In this document: in pieces, positions 41,820 through 54,474 of the stretch | Layout: every line of letters begins with the position of its first letter | How positions within the stretch are numbered: position 1 is the stretch's first letter | From: Alistipes putredinis | Lineage (GTDB): Bacteria; Bacteroidota; Bacteroidia; Bacteroidales; Rikenellaceae | Length of the DNA: 64,000 nucleotides | Reading direction: 5' to 3' | Assembly: GCA_022009915.1 (NCBI GenBank) | Contig: CP091730.1 | Span: 124,001-188,000, forward strand | The notes under the pieces: model-generated | Told to the model about the DNA's origin: nothing | Seen by the model: only the letters and a program-made list of their open reading frames with translations | Databases searched by the model: none | Made by a program: the position numbers and the translations under genes

Positions 41820-41972
41820 TCTACTTTGCTACTATTCAAAATAATGTGCGCGAGCATTGTTTTGATGAGACACCTTGAAAAAATGCTATCATGCTACTCT
41901 ATTTTTTTCAAATTGATAGCACTCTGATTTAAGTGGACTCATTGATTAATTGAATACGTATAGCATCAGAAC

Positions 41973-43195
41973 ATGAAAGTCTTACAGATAAATGCAGTGT
42001 ATGGACAAGGTAGCACCGGTACTATTGTTCGCGATATAGAGCGTCTCTGTGAGCAAAATGGCATTGAGTGTTATGTCGCCAGTCCAGACCAAAAGGTGTG
42101 TGAGGCAAAGCGCCATTATGTGATAGGCAATTGGGTAGACCATAAGGCGCATGCCATCTTTTCACGCATCTATGGTAAGCAAGCCTATTACTCGCACATT
42201 CCAACCAAGAAATTTTTGCATTGGATTGATGAAATATCTCCTGAAATCGTACATCTGCACAATCTTCACAGCAACTATATTCACCTGAATATGTTGCTTG
42301 ACTACCTTGCTAAGAAAGACATCAAGACTATTGTCACAATGCATGACTGTTGGTTTTACACTGGTGGTTGTTTTCACTATACAGTAGCGGGTTGCACCAA
42401 GTGGCTCTCTGATTGCAGTAATTGTCCTAAGAAAAAGTCTGATACTCCTGCATATCTTACAAAGAAATCAGCACAGATACTTGCCGATCGTAAGAAGTAT
42501 CTTTTGGCCATTCCCCACCTCTATGTTACAGGAGTCTCTGAGTGGATGGCACATGAAGCTCTGAATACCTTTTTTTGAGAGATACTCCTAACTATGTCAT
42601 TCCTAATGGCATTGACATGACGGTATTCAAACCAACTGCATCCGATTTACGCAAGCAATTAAGGTTTGAAAGTAGCTATGTTATTTTGGGACCGGCTAGC
42701 AAATGGCTTCTGCCTATCAACAGAGAAGTTCTCATCCGTTTCACAAAACAACTGCAAGCTGACGAAGTTCTCCTTCTATTTGGCGTGTGGTCTGATGGAC
42801 AATTTAACTATATAAATTCTTTGAACCTCCCCGAAGGTAAAGTAAAGACTTATGGTTACACCAAGAATCGTGAAGAACTCGCACAACTCTACACCATGGC
42901 CGATGTCTTTGCCAATGTCACTCGCGAAGACTCTCTTTCGCTCATCAATATAGAGGCTCAGGCATGTGGTACGCCTGTTGTCACTTTCGACCAGACCGGA
43001 CCAAAGGAAACAGTGGATGGCATTAACAGTTTCAGTGTACCAGTGGGTGATATTGACAAGCTATACAAGGCTGTACAAAGAGTCCGCCGACAGCATACCA
43101 AAGAAAAGCAACAGGAAATAATAGGTTTTGTAGCTGACAACTATGAAGTCAAGACTACATATCAGAAATACATAAATCTTTACAAAAGCATCTAA
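41973..43195 (+). CDS. glycosyltransferase family 4
   Basis: Starts MKVLQINAVYGQGSTGTIVRDI, with HLHNLHSNYIHLNMLLDYL and TMHDCWFYTGGCFHY; after an indel in the T-run at 42572-42578 it continues YVIPNGIDMTVFKP, ADVFANVTREDSLSLINIEAQACGTPVVTF. GT-B retaining transferase with the usual EAQACGTPV donor-binding motif. Cytoplasmic face of the membrane; adds one sugar of the repeat unit. Corrected length is about 407 residues. A 153-bp gap separates it from capG and base composition falls from here on. Confidence 0.88.
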
Positions 43196-43197
43196 TT

Positions 43198-44461
43198 ATG
43201 AAGATAGTATTGATAAACCATTCTTATCAAGTACGCTATTTTTTTATCGCAGATGGCAACTTTTTGGCACAAGTGCATCCCGACCTTGATGTTACCCTTT
43301 TGGCCCCAAAGCTGAATACGAGTGGTACAAAGATAAAGATTACACCTATGATGGAGGGAAAAAAACTCAATGCCAAGGTGATAGATGAGAACAATTTTTC
43401 ACATCCGCCAATTCCGCGCCGTTTATCCGAAGAGGGGTGATTGGACATCTCCCGATTTCAAGGACATATTTATAGATATACAGCCTGACATTGTCTATAA
43501 TGTTGGTACTCATCAGCAGCCCTCTCTCATTCAGGTGATAGGTCTGGTTAAGAAGTATCTGCCGCATACCAAGGTGATGTGTTTCAGTATGCGGGGACCT
43601 TGCCACGATTTGCATAAACCTTCATTCTGTGGTTCGTCTTATCGATATCTACGCTCCGTATGGGCATACTTTCGCCAGAAACACCAACTGAATTACTTCA
43701 ATAAGAACATTGACGCAGTTTTTTGTCATTATCCAGATGCTTTCGATTCTTTTCGTAGTGAAGGTTTCACTGGCCCACTCTATATGCAAACTCAGGTAGG
43801 AGTCAATGAAGAGTGGTTTCATGAGGATGCGGTCGCGTGCTAGGAAATTCGGGAGAAATACAATCTCGGTGATGCTTTTTGTATTCGGCAGCGCCAGCCG
43901 TTTCACTATTGATAAAGGTATAGATGATATCCTCAATGCACTGCCCAAAGAAGGAAACTGGAAGTATCTCATGATGGGCAAAGGTTCCGATAATGACGAC
44001 AAACGTTTGGCAGATCTTGTTAAGAAAAAAATAATCTTTCAGAAAAGGTTATCATGACAGGATTTGTGGATTGGTATGATATGGCCAAATATTGGAATGC
44101 GGTGGATTGTGCTGTTCATGTTCCACGAACTACCCCAAAATGGGTAGAGACATTTTCTCTGGCTGCCGTACAGCCTCAAATTACCAAAAAACCGGTTATT
44201 GGCAACACATCGGGTTCTGTTCCATATCAGATAGGATTTGAGAACATGATTGTTCCAGAGGGTGATATTGACGCATTGCGCCAAAAACTAATAGAGATGA
44301 TGAACAATCCCAATCAAGCTCGTGAAATAGGAATGAAAATGTATGAACGTTCCCATAACAGCTTTGAAATCAGGCACCTCAACGAACTCTTCTATCAGAC
44401 TATTCAAGATATAGTAAAGGGTGTTTATGATGAGAATAAAATTGATATGGCAAGTAAATAA
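43198..44461 (+). CDS. glycosyltransferase family 4
   Basis: About 420 residues over four frames: MKIVLINHSYQVRYFFIADGNF..., DIVYNVGTHQQPSLIQVIGLVKKYLPHTKV, MQTQVGVNEEWF, a FGSASRFTIDKGIDDILNALP motif and GFVDWYDMAKYWNAVDCAVHVPRTTPKWVETFSLAAVQPQ, then EGDIDALRQKLIEM. GT-B fold with the acidic motif ETFSLAAVQ in place of the usual E-x7-E. Indels near 43385, 43835 and 44035. It starts 2 bp after the previous gene. Sugar specificity cannot be read. Confidence 0.8.
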
Positions 44462-44467
44462 AGGTTT

Positions 44468-44968
44468 ATGAGAAAAATTTTGGCATTCGGGGGGGGGATT
44501 CTTAATTATATAATAATGAAGATGTTCGCTTCATTACTGTTTTTTTACTTTGTTTCGAGGTAATATTTGGTTATTGTACTCTTCCTATCACAATAATAAG
44601 ACAAATTGGAAGAAAAAAATTTGGAACCATTATATGGAGAAGCATGCGGCAAGCATTAGCATTGATGCGAAAATCGAGTCTCCATTGATTCTCCCTCATG
44701 GTGTAACAGGCATCTTTATAACTCAATCTGCCAATATAGGCAAAAAAACGTTGTAGTATTTCAACAAGTTACTATTGGTGCTAATACCATCAAAACCAGT
44801 AAGTCTTATGGAGCTCCCACGATTGAAGACAATGTGTACATTGGCGCAGGAGCAAAAGTCATAGGTAATGCCCATATAGGCAATAACGCAAGAATTGGAG
44901 CAAATGCGGTAGTTGTTAAGACAATTAAACCAAATTCAACAATTGTGCCAACAAATAAAAATCATTGA
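44468..44968 (+). CDS. hexapeptide-repeat acetyltransferase (serine acetyltransferase-like)
   Basis: A left-handed beta-helix protein. FRGNIWLLYSSYHNN..., LILPHGVTGIFITQSANIGKNVVVFQQVTIGAN, then IEDNVYIGAGAKVIGNAHIGNNARIGANAVVVKTI and PNSTIVP show the hexapeptide turns. CoA-dependent O-acetylation of a capsule sugar is the likely role. A G9 tract (44489-44497) falls in the N-terminal part and is in frame as read. Indels near 44545 and 44750 split the gene. About 165 residues. Confidence 0.78.
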
Positions 44969-45007
44969 GAGCGAATGTTTATTAGATAATACATTTGTAC
45001 CATATTT

Positions 45008-46538
45008 ATGAATGATAATTCAAAAATAGCGTTTAACTCAATCGTAATATTATTAAGACTTGTTATAACAAGTTTGATAGGTATTTTTGCGTCAAGATTA
45101 ATTCTCGATGCTCTCGGTGCGTCTGATTACGGACTCTATAATGTAGTTGGTAGTATTGTTACATTTTTGAATGTAATAAATGGTGCAACTATGTCGACTA
45201 CTTATCGCTACATTGCTTTTGAAGTCGGCAAAAACGACAAAGGCGATCCTCGAAAGGTGTTCAATACTTGTTTTCTTATTCATGTCGCTTATGCTGCATT
45301 AATCATTATAATCGGTCTTACTCTTGGTGAATTCTATATAGCAAATTATTTGAATGTGGATGCCGGCAAGTTAGATGACGCTCGGTTTGTATTTCATATT
45401 TCTCTTTTGACAGCGGCTATTTCTACGATGCTTGTTCCTTATCAGGGGATGCTTGTCGCATTTGAGAAATTCTCCGTCAATGCCTTGATTGATATAACTA
45501 CATGTTCAATTCGATTTGGCCTTATTCTTTTTTTTATTTATGGAGAAGGAAATAGGTTGCGCATATATAGCCTTATCAATATGGCATATAATATTGTTGC
45601 AAGTTTGTGTTATCTATTATATTGTCACAGAAACTATCTGTATATTGTACGCTTTAAAATATACACGACATGGTCTCTTTATAAGGAAATGATATCTTAC
45701 GCATTTTGGAGTTTATTCGGTGCTGTCGCAATGATAGGAAAGTCTAGCGGAACTCCTGTTATAGTCAATTATTTCTTTGGAACAATTGTAAATGCTGCCT
45801 TTGCAGTCGCAAATCAGGTAGAGAGTTTTATCTTGATGTTTGCTCGAAGTTTAGGAAATGCTGCCATTCCACAGATTACAAAAGAACTTCAGTGGAGGAA
45901 GCAAGGAACGTTCGGTTAAATTGACTTGTTATATCTCGAAATATACGTTTATTTTGATGTTATTAGTAGCGTTTCCTGTTATTCTTGAGATGAATTTTTT
46001 GCTTGGAATTTGGTTGAAAAAAGTACCCGCAAATGCCGCAACATTTGCTCAGTTGGTCGTTTTAGGGGCTTTAATCAGTTCATTGGGTGAAGGCATATCT
46101 TCCCTTGTTAGTGCAACAGGAAATATAAAGCCATATCAGCTGTTTTATCACACCTTCAATCTGTTGGGTCTACCTATTGCTTTTTTGTTTTATTATTTAG
46201 GAAGTGGTCCCTCTGCAATTCTTATAATTTATTGTGTGATCTCATGGGATTGGTGCGATATTGAAAATGATACTTCTTAAATATATATATAAATTTGATA
46301 TAAGACCTTTTTTAAAATTTCTTACCTTAAAATTGCTGTAATGGCAATTCCATTAGTAATTTATTACTTCGCATATTCAAATTTAACTATAAATTCTGTT
46401 TCGGGCCATTTAGGAGGAATATGTATTTCTGAAATAGTTTTGATTCTTTGTATTTTTGCTTCTTGGAACAGATACAAGAGAGCGGGAACTGATCTCACGG
46501 TATAAAACCAATTTCCTATCAAAAAAATTAGAATATGA
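45008..46538 (+). CDS. wzx: Wzx-type polysaccharide flippase
   Basis: A membrane protein of about 510 residues with 12-14 hydrophobic helices. MNDNSKIAFNSIVILLRLVITSLIGIFASRLIL..., DALGASDYGLYNVVGSIVTFLNVINGATMSTTYR and the later FLLGIWLKKVP are typical of Bacteroidetes lipid-linked repeat-unit flippases (MOP superfamily). Indels near 45890, 46245, 46340, 46470 and 46525. The corrected frame ends in a TGA overlapping the next ATG (46535-46538). Exports the undecaprenyl-linked repeat unit to the periplasm. Confidence 0.85.
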
Positions 46539-47718
46539 AAAAAAGATACTTGTTGTAGCCCCGACATATTGTAGGATGGGATGCGCCAATGGTCAGATAG
46601 AGCGTCATTTCTTTCCCAATCTCCCACATGATGAATACAAAGTGACAATTTTTTGTAGCGACCAGTGGAATGATGCTATCGTAAATGATCGTTGTATACT
46701 AAAGAGGACACATTTCAACAAGTGGATAGATTACGCCTGTCGAGCGATGTCTCATACTTTTTCTTCCTTACATTGGAAATGTTCCAGATAAGGATTTGTT
46801 TAGCTGGGGTAAGAACGCCATCAAGAAAATATTAGAATTAGCTAATACGGAAAAAGTTTGATCTTATTCATTCCATCTGCATGCCTTGCTCTTCACACAT
46901 AGTTGCTTATGAAATAGTTATGTATACCATGGATTGCCCAATTCTATGATCCTTGGTCAGGGAATCCGTTTCGCATACTCAGAGGTCGCAAAATGCAACA
47001 GTTGGATAAAAAGATGGAGCGTATTGTGGCAGAGAATGCTGATTTGATAATCCATCCTTGTGATGCAATGATAGAGCATTGGACTACATTGTATGGCGAC
47101 GTGGTGAAGGATAAATTGACCGTTCTTCCATTCATTACAGAAATACCTGAAAAAACGGCACGTGAAAAAGATACAGATAAACTCACGATTTCACATATAG
47201 GGAGTTTTAGTAGCAATCGCAATGCTTCGGTATTTATACAAGCTCTTGCCAAACTTGATAAATCTGTTCGGCAGAGAATAAAAGTTAATTTTGTAGGTAA
47301 TGTTACTGAAGAGGATGCAAAACTTATTATTCAACATAAACTTCAGGACACAATTAATTTGGTAGGAAGAGTTCCAGAACAAGAGTGTTATAATTACTAT
47401 GAAAACTCGGATATGTTCCTGATTGTGGATATAGATTGTTCTCCAAATCTTTTTTATCCATCTAAGATTCTCAAATATTTTTGTTATCAGAAGCCTATCA
47501 TTGGGATTACTACGGAACAGAGTGTAGTGCGTGATGAACTGAATAAGACTGGCAATTATCCATTCCGCTATGATGATATAGCTGGAATTTCTAAATTCCT
47601 TACAAAAGCGGTTGGAGACTATTCATCCATCTGTACCAATGATATCCATTATGGTGAGAGGTTTTTGAAAGACAACGTAATTAATCAATATAGTAAACTA
47701 GTTGCCCGACTTGGGTGA
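46535..47718 (+). CDS. glycosyltransferase (GT-B, family 4-like)
   Basis: ATG 46535 overlaps the wzx stop. With A8 instead of the A7 read at 46538-46544 the protein starts MKKKILVVAPTYCRMGCANGQIERHF. It continues LIHSICMPCSSHIVAYEI, PWIAQFYDPWSGNPFRILRG, ADLIIHPCDAMIEHW, LTISHIGSFSSNRNASVFIQAL and PSKILKYFCYQKPIIGIT. Corrected length is about 394 residues with further indels near 46775, 46858 and 46912. The C-terminal NLFYPSKIL..YFCYQKPI replaces the E-x7-E motif, as in a subset of GT4-like capsule enzymes. Acceptor and donor unknown. Confidence 0.8.
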
Positions 47719-47734
47719 TTAATTCGTAAATATT

Positions 47735-49010
47735 ATGAGAGTATTATGGGTTACAAACCAACCGATCGCGCATCTTCGTAAAATGCTGAATCTGCCTATC
47801 GGACAAAGTGGCGGTTGGATGGAAACATCCTATGCATCTCTTAATGATGCAAAGGATATAACACTTGGCATTGCTACTATATACAACGGCACTAATTTGC
47901 TTCAAGAGAGTGCTGATGGAAATGATTTTTTTGCCATACCAAGCAAACAGACGATAGGATATTATGATCCAAACGATTCATACAATATAAGCCAATGGCG
48001 GAGAACTCTTGAAATTTTCCAGCCGGACATTATACACTTATGGGGTACGGAGTATGCAATGTCGCTATGTGCCTTAAAGGCAAGCGAAGGCAAAATACCG
48101 TCAGTTGTATATATTCAAGGAATGCTTAACCAACTTGCCAATCACTATTGCGATGGTATAAGTTTATCAGATCAGTTGAGGTCTGTCACACTGATAGATA
48201 TTAAGAACAATAATTTTTTTGTGGAAGCAGAAAGCGAAGTTCTATAAAGCAGCAGAACGCGAATCTGAAATACTGAATATTGCAAATAATGTAATAGTAG
48301 AATCGGATTGGTGCGCTTGCAATTGCCTTTCTATAGCCCCTGATTGCAATGTTTATCGTAGTAATCTGCCTGTCAATCCTATTTTTACAAATTATAACTG
48401 GATTTATGACGAGTGTGAGAAATACAGCATCTTTACGGTAGCTGGAGGCTATCCCATCAAGGGGCACCATATGCTCATGAAAGCATTTGCAATGGTAGTT
48501 AAACAATTTCCCGATGCGAAGCTGTATATCCCCGGAACAAGTAATATTTTTGCCACCGATTTCCGCAGCCGCTTGCTGAGAACCACATACGATGTCTACA
48601 TTCGCTCTATCATTAAGGAGTACAACCTGCAGAACAACATTGTGCTTACCGGCAGACTCACTCCGGAGCAGATGGCGGAACGCATATCAAAATCCCATGT
48701 ATATGTCATGCCATCAAGTTGCGAAAACCATAGTTCTAGCCTTATAGAGGCCATGATAGTTGGCATCCCTACCATTTCCAGCTATGTCGGTGGCTTGTCT
48801 CAGTATTACAAGGATGGCGAAAACGGTTTTTTCTATCGTTTCAATGAACCCGATGTGCTGGCTTCTTTGATTATAAGGTATTTTAAGGACAAAAATCTGG
48901 CAGAAAGAATTGCAAGAAATGGCCAGTATTCTCAACGTTCTTTACGTAATGCTATCGATTTAAAAAAGGACTTTGAATGGATTTACAGCTCGATTTTAGA
49001 GAAAAACTAA
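47735..49010 (+). CDS. glycosyltransferase family 4
   Basis: MRVLWVTNQPIAHLRKMLNLP, HLWGTEYAMSLCAL and VYIQGMLNQL in the acceptor domain; FTVAGGYPIKGHHMLMKAFAMVVKQFPDAKLYIPG and SSCENHSSSLIEAMIVGIPTISSYVGG in the donor domain (E-x7-E-like). One indel near 48215 (T-run) splits it. About 424 residues. Sits between another glycosyltransferase and the polymerase. The sugar added is unknown. Confidence 0.85.
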
Positions 49011-49020
49011 TTTATCAATT

Positions 49021-50130
49021 ATGTATGTAGCATTATTAATTGGCGTTCTGGCAATGTATTTTTGCTTATTCTGAGAGCAATGGCGGTAATAAGAATGGGC
49101 TGAAGATTGCTTTCGGCATCATAACTGTATATTTGGCAATTAGATACGACTTCGGAAACGATTACATGAACTACTTGAACAGTTTCCAAAGATATCAATA
49201 TTATACAGGTAGTTTGCTGAATTTCGAAGAACTGAAAGAAATACAAGGGCATGGAGACTTTGGTTGGGTAATATTATGTATTCTTTGTGCTCCTATCGGT
49301 TTCTTTGGAATGATAATGATTTTGTCTGTTTTTTTGAGAATTGGGTGATTTATGATTTCGTCAAGACCTACGTGCCAAGGAATTGGTATCCATTATCAGT
49401 ATTCATTTATATCTTCAACCCAAATATCATGTTAATGGGGGGATCGATGATGCGGCAGTGGTTAGCAATGTGTATTTTTATATTTGCCGTCAGGTTTATA
49501 ATAGATAGAAAGCCGATATTTTATTTTGCATGCATCATAGTGGCTATGGCAATACATGGTTCTGCAAAAATCTTGTTGCCTATATATTTTCTAACTTATC
49601 TTCGAAATTTTGAATTTTTCATTAAAAAAAGTCTGTTATGGTTTGTGCCTCCATTGGTTGTATGGTTTGCTGTTGCTCCATCGGTGCTTATGTCTAACAT
49701 GGATGCTATTATGGGTGGTGAAGAAATGGAGCGTTTTTCGGATTATTCAGAAGGTTCAGGCGAGAAGTATGGTATTTTGGGTATCATAGCTGCGTTCCTT
49801 TTCCCAGTAGTCTGTATCAGTCAGATAAAACGTTTTGAACCTCAGTATCGCATATTGATAATGATATTCTTCTTGTCGATCTTGATACGTCCATTCGGGT
49901 TGGTCATAGCAATGATCCTTCGTCTCAGTTTTTACTTTATTACGTTTTCTATCGCTGTTTTTCCTATGGTTATGGAAAAGATTGCAAGAGTAAGAAGAGA
50001 ATACATGTATATGTTTATGGTCATTGTCATCGTACCGACATTGCGTGATTTTTATGCATTCTTTCACTCTGATACATGGATTGATAAGTTTATGGAGTAT
50101 CATACGATTATCGGTTTACCATGGCAATAA
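49021..50130 (+). CDS. wzy: Wzy/EpsG-type polysaccharide polymerase
   Basis: A polytopic membrane protein of about 369 residues. It begins MYVALLIGVLAMYFAYSESNGGN after repair of a T-run near 49062, then AIRYDFGNDYMNYLNSF, a signature of the EpsG family, GDFGWVILCIL, and GGSMMRQWLAMCIFIFAVRFI. A second indel lies near 49330. Position among glycosyltransferases and next to wzx supports periplasmic polymerisation of repeat units. Sequence of such polymerases is poorly conserved; family call rests on the EpsG-like RYDFGNDY motif and topology. Confidence 0.82.
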
Positions 50131-50145
50131 AACAACAAAAACATT

Positions 50146-50980
50146 ATGCTGAATTTAATGTATATAACCAATCGTCCGGAGGTGGCTCGGATTGCTGAGT
50201 GTGCAGGAGTGGATCGAATTTTTTGTCGATATGGAGTATATCGGTAAGGGGTTGCGTCAAGGGGGAATGGATACGGTTCAGAATCATCATACAATAAATG
50301 ATATCTGCAAAATACGTAAGAGTGTGAGTAATGCCAAGGTGCTGGTGCGCATCAATCCAATCCATGAGGTTTTGCCCGATTACTTCAATACCGAGGATGA
50401 GGTGAACGCTGCCATTGATGCCGGCGCTGATATTTTGATGTTGCCGATGTATAAGACGATAGCTGATGTGGAACGCTTTGTAAAGGCTGTTTCCGGAAGA
50501 GCTACCACTTTATTGCTTGCAGAAACGCCTGATGCAGCCCAGATTATGCCAGAGGTTGTGAAGATGAAGGATGTGGATGAGATTCATCTTGGTCTGAACG
50601 ACATGCACTTGGCCATGGGCATGAAGTTCATGTTCGAATTGTTGGCGGATGGAATTGTGGACAGACTTTGTAATATCATTCGTGCTGTCGGGAAACGCTA
50701 TGGGTTCGGAGGCATAGCGCGTTTAGGACACGGCACATTGCCCGCAGAGAAGATTATAATGGAGCATTATCGTGTGGGGTCGTCAATGGCTATTCTTTCT
50801 CGCTCATTTTGTAATGCGGACAAGGTGGAAGACATCGAAGAAATACGTGACATATTTATGAAAGAGGTGGCTCGAATCAGGAAGGCAGAGAATGAATTTG
50901 CCAAGTGTACGGCCGAGGAATTTGCCGCCAACCACGAGGAGGTAATCAGATTGGTGAACCAAATTAAGGAATCGTTATAA
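50146..50980 (+). CDS. HpcH/HpaI-family aldolase
   Basis: A TIM-barrel class II aldolase/citrate-lyase relative. RPEVARIAECAGVDRIFVDMEYIGKG at the start (after one T-run repair near 50222), VRINPIHEVLP, AAIDAGADILMLPMYKTIADVERFVKAV (metal-binding E/D region), LAETPDAAQIMP and IHLGLNDMHLAMGM. About 277 residues. Family members cleave or form 2-keto-3-deoxy acids from pyruvate and an aldehyde. In a capsule locus, with a 2-hydroxyacid-dehydrogenase-type gene 3.5 kb downstream, it may build an acidic sugar substituent. The reaction is inferred. Confidence 0.85.
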
Positions 50981-50982
50981 GT

Positions 50983-52149
50983 ATGGATAACAAGAAGATA
51001 AAGATATGTGCCTTGACGACCATCTCAAAAACGATGGATTGGTTTATAGTGGATAGCATGCGCAATCTGTCGAAAAACGGGTATGATGTTACGCTGGTAT
51101 GCAATATGGAGGAGGGCTTTGCCGAACGCAATCAGGATTATGCAAAGTGCATCAATATGCCTATGAGCCGTGGCGCAAACATGGGAGATTTGATTAAGGT
51201 GCCTTGGAAACTTTACAAACTATTCAAGCGCGAGCAGTATGATGTGATTTATTACACTACTCCGAATGTATCTCTCTATGCTTCGATAGCAGGATGGATG
51301 GCAAGAACAAAATGTCGATTCTACAACCAATGTGGTTTGCGTTATGTGTCGTTCGAGGGTAAAAAGCGTACTATCTTCAAGGCGATAGAGAAATTTACCT
51401 GCAAACTATCGACTACTGTGCGAGAACAGAGCCCTATGAATCGGCAGTTTGCTATCGATGAGGGATTGTGTCCCGCAGAGAAGATTTCTGTAGTGGGCAT
51501 TGGCGGTACCACTGGCGTTTCGCTGGCTCAAATAGATTGTTTTGATAAGTCAGAGGCAAAACGTACATTGCGCGAGAAATATGGCATTCCACAAGATGGA
51601 TTCTTGTATGGGTATGTAGGGCGAGTGAATGCCGATAAGGGTATCAATGAGCCTGATAACTGCATTCTGCGAGTTGCAGAAGAAACATAATGATATTTAT
51701 TTGGCTTTGGTTGGCATGATTGATAATGCCAATCCGATTCTTCCCGAGAATATGCGGAAGGCAAAAGAGAATAGCCACATCTTCCTGACAGGCAACGTCC
51801 CCCCGTCAGAGGTATACCGCCACATGAGCATGTTCGATGTGCTGACGCATCCGACTTATCGCGAGGGGTTCGGCAAAGTGTTACAGGAGGCTATGGGAGT
51901 GGAACTGCCGATTATTACTACGAACGTTCCGGGACCATCGGAGGTTGTAGAGAGTGGCGTGTCCGGCATTTTGGTAAAAGACCATGATGCCAAGGATTTA
52001 GCAGAAAAGATGGAACTTCTCTATACAGACAAGCAGTTGCGCGAGACTATTGCCAAAGCTGGGCGCAATAGGGCTGAAACCTATTTTTGATCGCCCCTAT
52101 TATGCTCAATAATATTTTGTTGGATATGAATAAGACTTTAGGTGTATGA
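50983..52149 (+). CDS. glycosyltransferase family 4
   Basis: MDNKKIKICALTTISKTMDWFIVDSM, DVIYYTTPNVSLYASIAGWMARTK and NQCGLRYVSFEGKKR in the N-terminal half; GYVGRVNADKGINELITAF (after an indel near 51655), LTGNVPPSEVYRHMSMFDVLTHPTYREGFGKVLQEAMGVELPIITTNVPG in the donor domain, with a clear E-x7-E. A T-run indel near 52085 hides the true end; the corrected stop TGA at 52147-52149 overlaps the next ATG. About 388 residues. Resembles WbpH/CapM-like capsule transferases. Confidence 0.87.
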
Positions 52150-53128
52150 AATTCAGCATTATATTGCCTATTTACAACGTGGAGGCTTATTTGAGGGATT
52201 GTGTTGATAGTATTTTACAACAGACCTTTACCGATTATGAGTTGATTCTTGTAGATGACGGATCTAAGGATGGTTCACCTGCTATATGCGATGAGTATGC
52301 CAAGAAAGATAACCGTATCAAGGTGGTACATCAGCAGAATGCAGGTCAGTCAGCAGCTAGAAATAAAGGTTTGTCTATTGCTGCCGGCGATTATGTAGTG
52401 TTTATTGATAGCGATGATTTCGTAACATCGAAAGACTTTCTTAAAGAATTAGCTGAGAAATCGAAAGATGGTGCTGATGTAATCTTTTATAAGTATAGAT
52501 TGTTTTTTTGGATAAAAAGCAAAACTTTGTGCGATTGTCGTTTTTTTCTTACCAAAGTGCAATTGGCGCTCCTACGTTGGCTGATAAGTTGCAAAAGTTG
52601 GTGGAAGCAGATGCTTTCTTTTGGCATGGCTTGGATTCGAGCCGTTCGCAGATTATTGTTGATAAATAATAATATTGTTTTTTTACCAATGCCAAATCAG
52701 CAGAGGATACGGATTGGAACTATTCTTTATTGGAACACACTAAGAAGATAGATTTTGTTGATGCGCCTTTTCTTGGCTTACAGGCAACGAGATAAATCTG
52801 TCAGCCATAGTGTAAGTATGCGTAATCTGAATGATTTTGTTGCCATAATTTTTTTAAATGGGCAAATCGGTTTAACCAGTTGCAGGATGAAACATTAAAA
52901 CAAGCCTTGTTGAGTTCGTTGGCTAAATATTATAGTAATCTGTTGGTCGTGTACATGCGAGTTGATGACAAGGCGAAAGAACAGCAAAAGCAAACATTGA
53001 AAGATCTCTCATGGCTGCTCAGATATAGCCGAAGTAAGCGTCCGAAGATGGTGGCAAAGGTGTATAAACTGTTTGGCTTCGATATGACCATCATGATGTT
53101 GAATCTTTTAGACAAATTGAAGAAATGA
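52146..53128 (+). CDS. glycosyltransferase family 2
   Basis: Inverting GT-A enzyme. MKFSIILPIYNVEAYLRDCVDSILQQTFTDYELILVDDGSKDGSP, GQSAARNKGLSIAAGDYVVFIDSDD contain the DxD-type and DDGS motifs. At least five indels (52503, 52545, 52670, 52770, 52855) break the C-terminal half, whose last segment (DETLKQALLSSLAKYYSNLL) is in a clean frame. About 327 residues. Linked by ATGA overlaps to both neighbours, so translation is coupled through this part of the operon. Confidence 0.87.
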
Positions 53129-54474
53129 GCGAGCGAAAGCTACCCAAAGTAATGGCCATATCGTTGAGTACGTGGAGAAAAGATAGTGGCATACATACCC
53201 AAACAGATTTATTTAAGTTTTGGAATCCGGAACAAGTATCCCAGATTTATCTGAAATCGGATTTACCTAATACGCCGGTGTGTAATCGTTTCTTCCAGAT
53301 TGCCGAAAACGCTATCATCCGTAGTGCAGTAACTCATAAGCCTGTTGGCAAAGAGGTGCAGAATGGTTCTGAACCGAATGAAAAAAACAGCAGAAGGCCG
53401 TAACCGAAGAGAGGAAGTCTGTATGCCAAGGCGCACAAAGAGAAATCTTGGTTCTTTACTTGCGCGCGCGAGCTGGTTTGGGCTTGCGCTAACTGGAAGA
53501 CAAAAGCTCTGGACGAGTTTGTGAAAGATGTGGATGCGGATGTGTATTTCGTGCCTATATATCCGGTAGCGTACACAGGATGGTTGCAGTGGTATATAAT
53601 CACGAAATATCCGAAACCTTACGTTTGCTATCTGGCAGATGATAACTACTCGTATCAGTCGTGCGGGAGGAATCCTTGGGCATGGATACACAGATGGTTG
53701 CTTCGTCGTATCGTGAATAAGTTAGCTACTAACTGTACGGAGATGTTTACCATTACTAAGACCGAGGGTATCGAGACAGATCGAGAATTCGGCACCCATA
53801 GCGTAGTGCTGACAAAAGGCATCAATTATAACAATCTTACATTTGACGATCGCAAGCCGCATACTCCTATCAAGATGGTATATACTGGCAACCTGCTGAT
53901 TGGCAGAGCAGCCTCATTGGTAGAAATCTCGAAAGCATTGGCTAAGATTAATAGGGAAGATGTAAAGTTAACATTGGATATCTATACGCCTACCGTTTTG
54001 GATAAAGAGACCACTGAAATGCTGAACAGCAACGGATGTACAATGCATGCGCCTGTACCTAAGGAACAGGTAGCTCAGATTCAGAAAGATGCCGATATTG
54101 TGGTGTTCGTGGAGTCTTTGGAGAGGGAGCATAGGTATGATGCCCGACTTTCATTCTCTACGAAGCTGACCGATTATTTTGCCAGCGGGAAGTGCATCTT
54201 TGCCATTGGCGACAAAATCATTGCACCTATCCAGTATCTGGAAGAGTATGATTGTGCCATTGTCTCGACCGATTACAGTCAGGTAGAGGGGCAGTTGTGC
54301 AAACTGATTGACAATCCTGCCATGATTACGGAATACGGCCGTAAGGCATTCGAGACCGGTCGCATGAATCACGAGGAGTGCAAGGTTAAAAAGACCTTTG
54401 TGGACACACTGTGCAAGGCGGCCAACAGCATCAAAAATAAGACTATAAATTGCTATGAAGCAGAAATATATTGA
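53125..54474 (+). CDS. capsule glycosyltransferase (GT-B-like)
   Basis: About 450 residues after repair of several indels between 53385 and 53500. MSERKLPKVMAISLSTWRKDSGIHTQTDLFKFW at the start, ALDEFVKDVDADVYFVPIYPVAYTGWLQW, CYLADDNYSYQSCG, IKMVYTGNLLIGRAASLVEISKAL, ADIVVFVESLEREHRYDARLSFSTKLTDYFASGKCIFAIG. The segment LSFSTKLTDYFASGKCIFA matches the donor-binding loop of GT4-like enzymes such as those with a K-x-x-D/Y-x-x-S/A-G pattern. Its stop lies 20 bp inside the next gene. Confidence 0.78.
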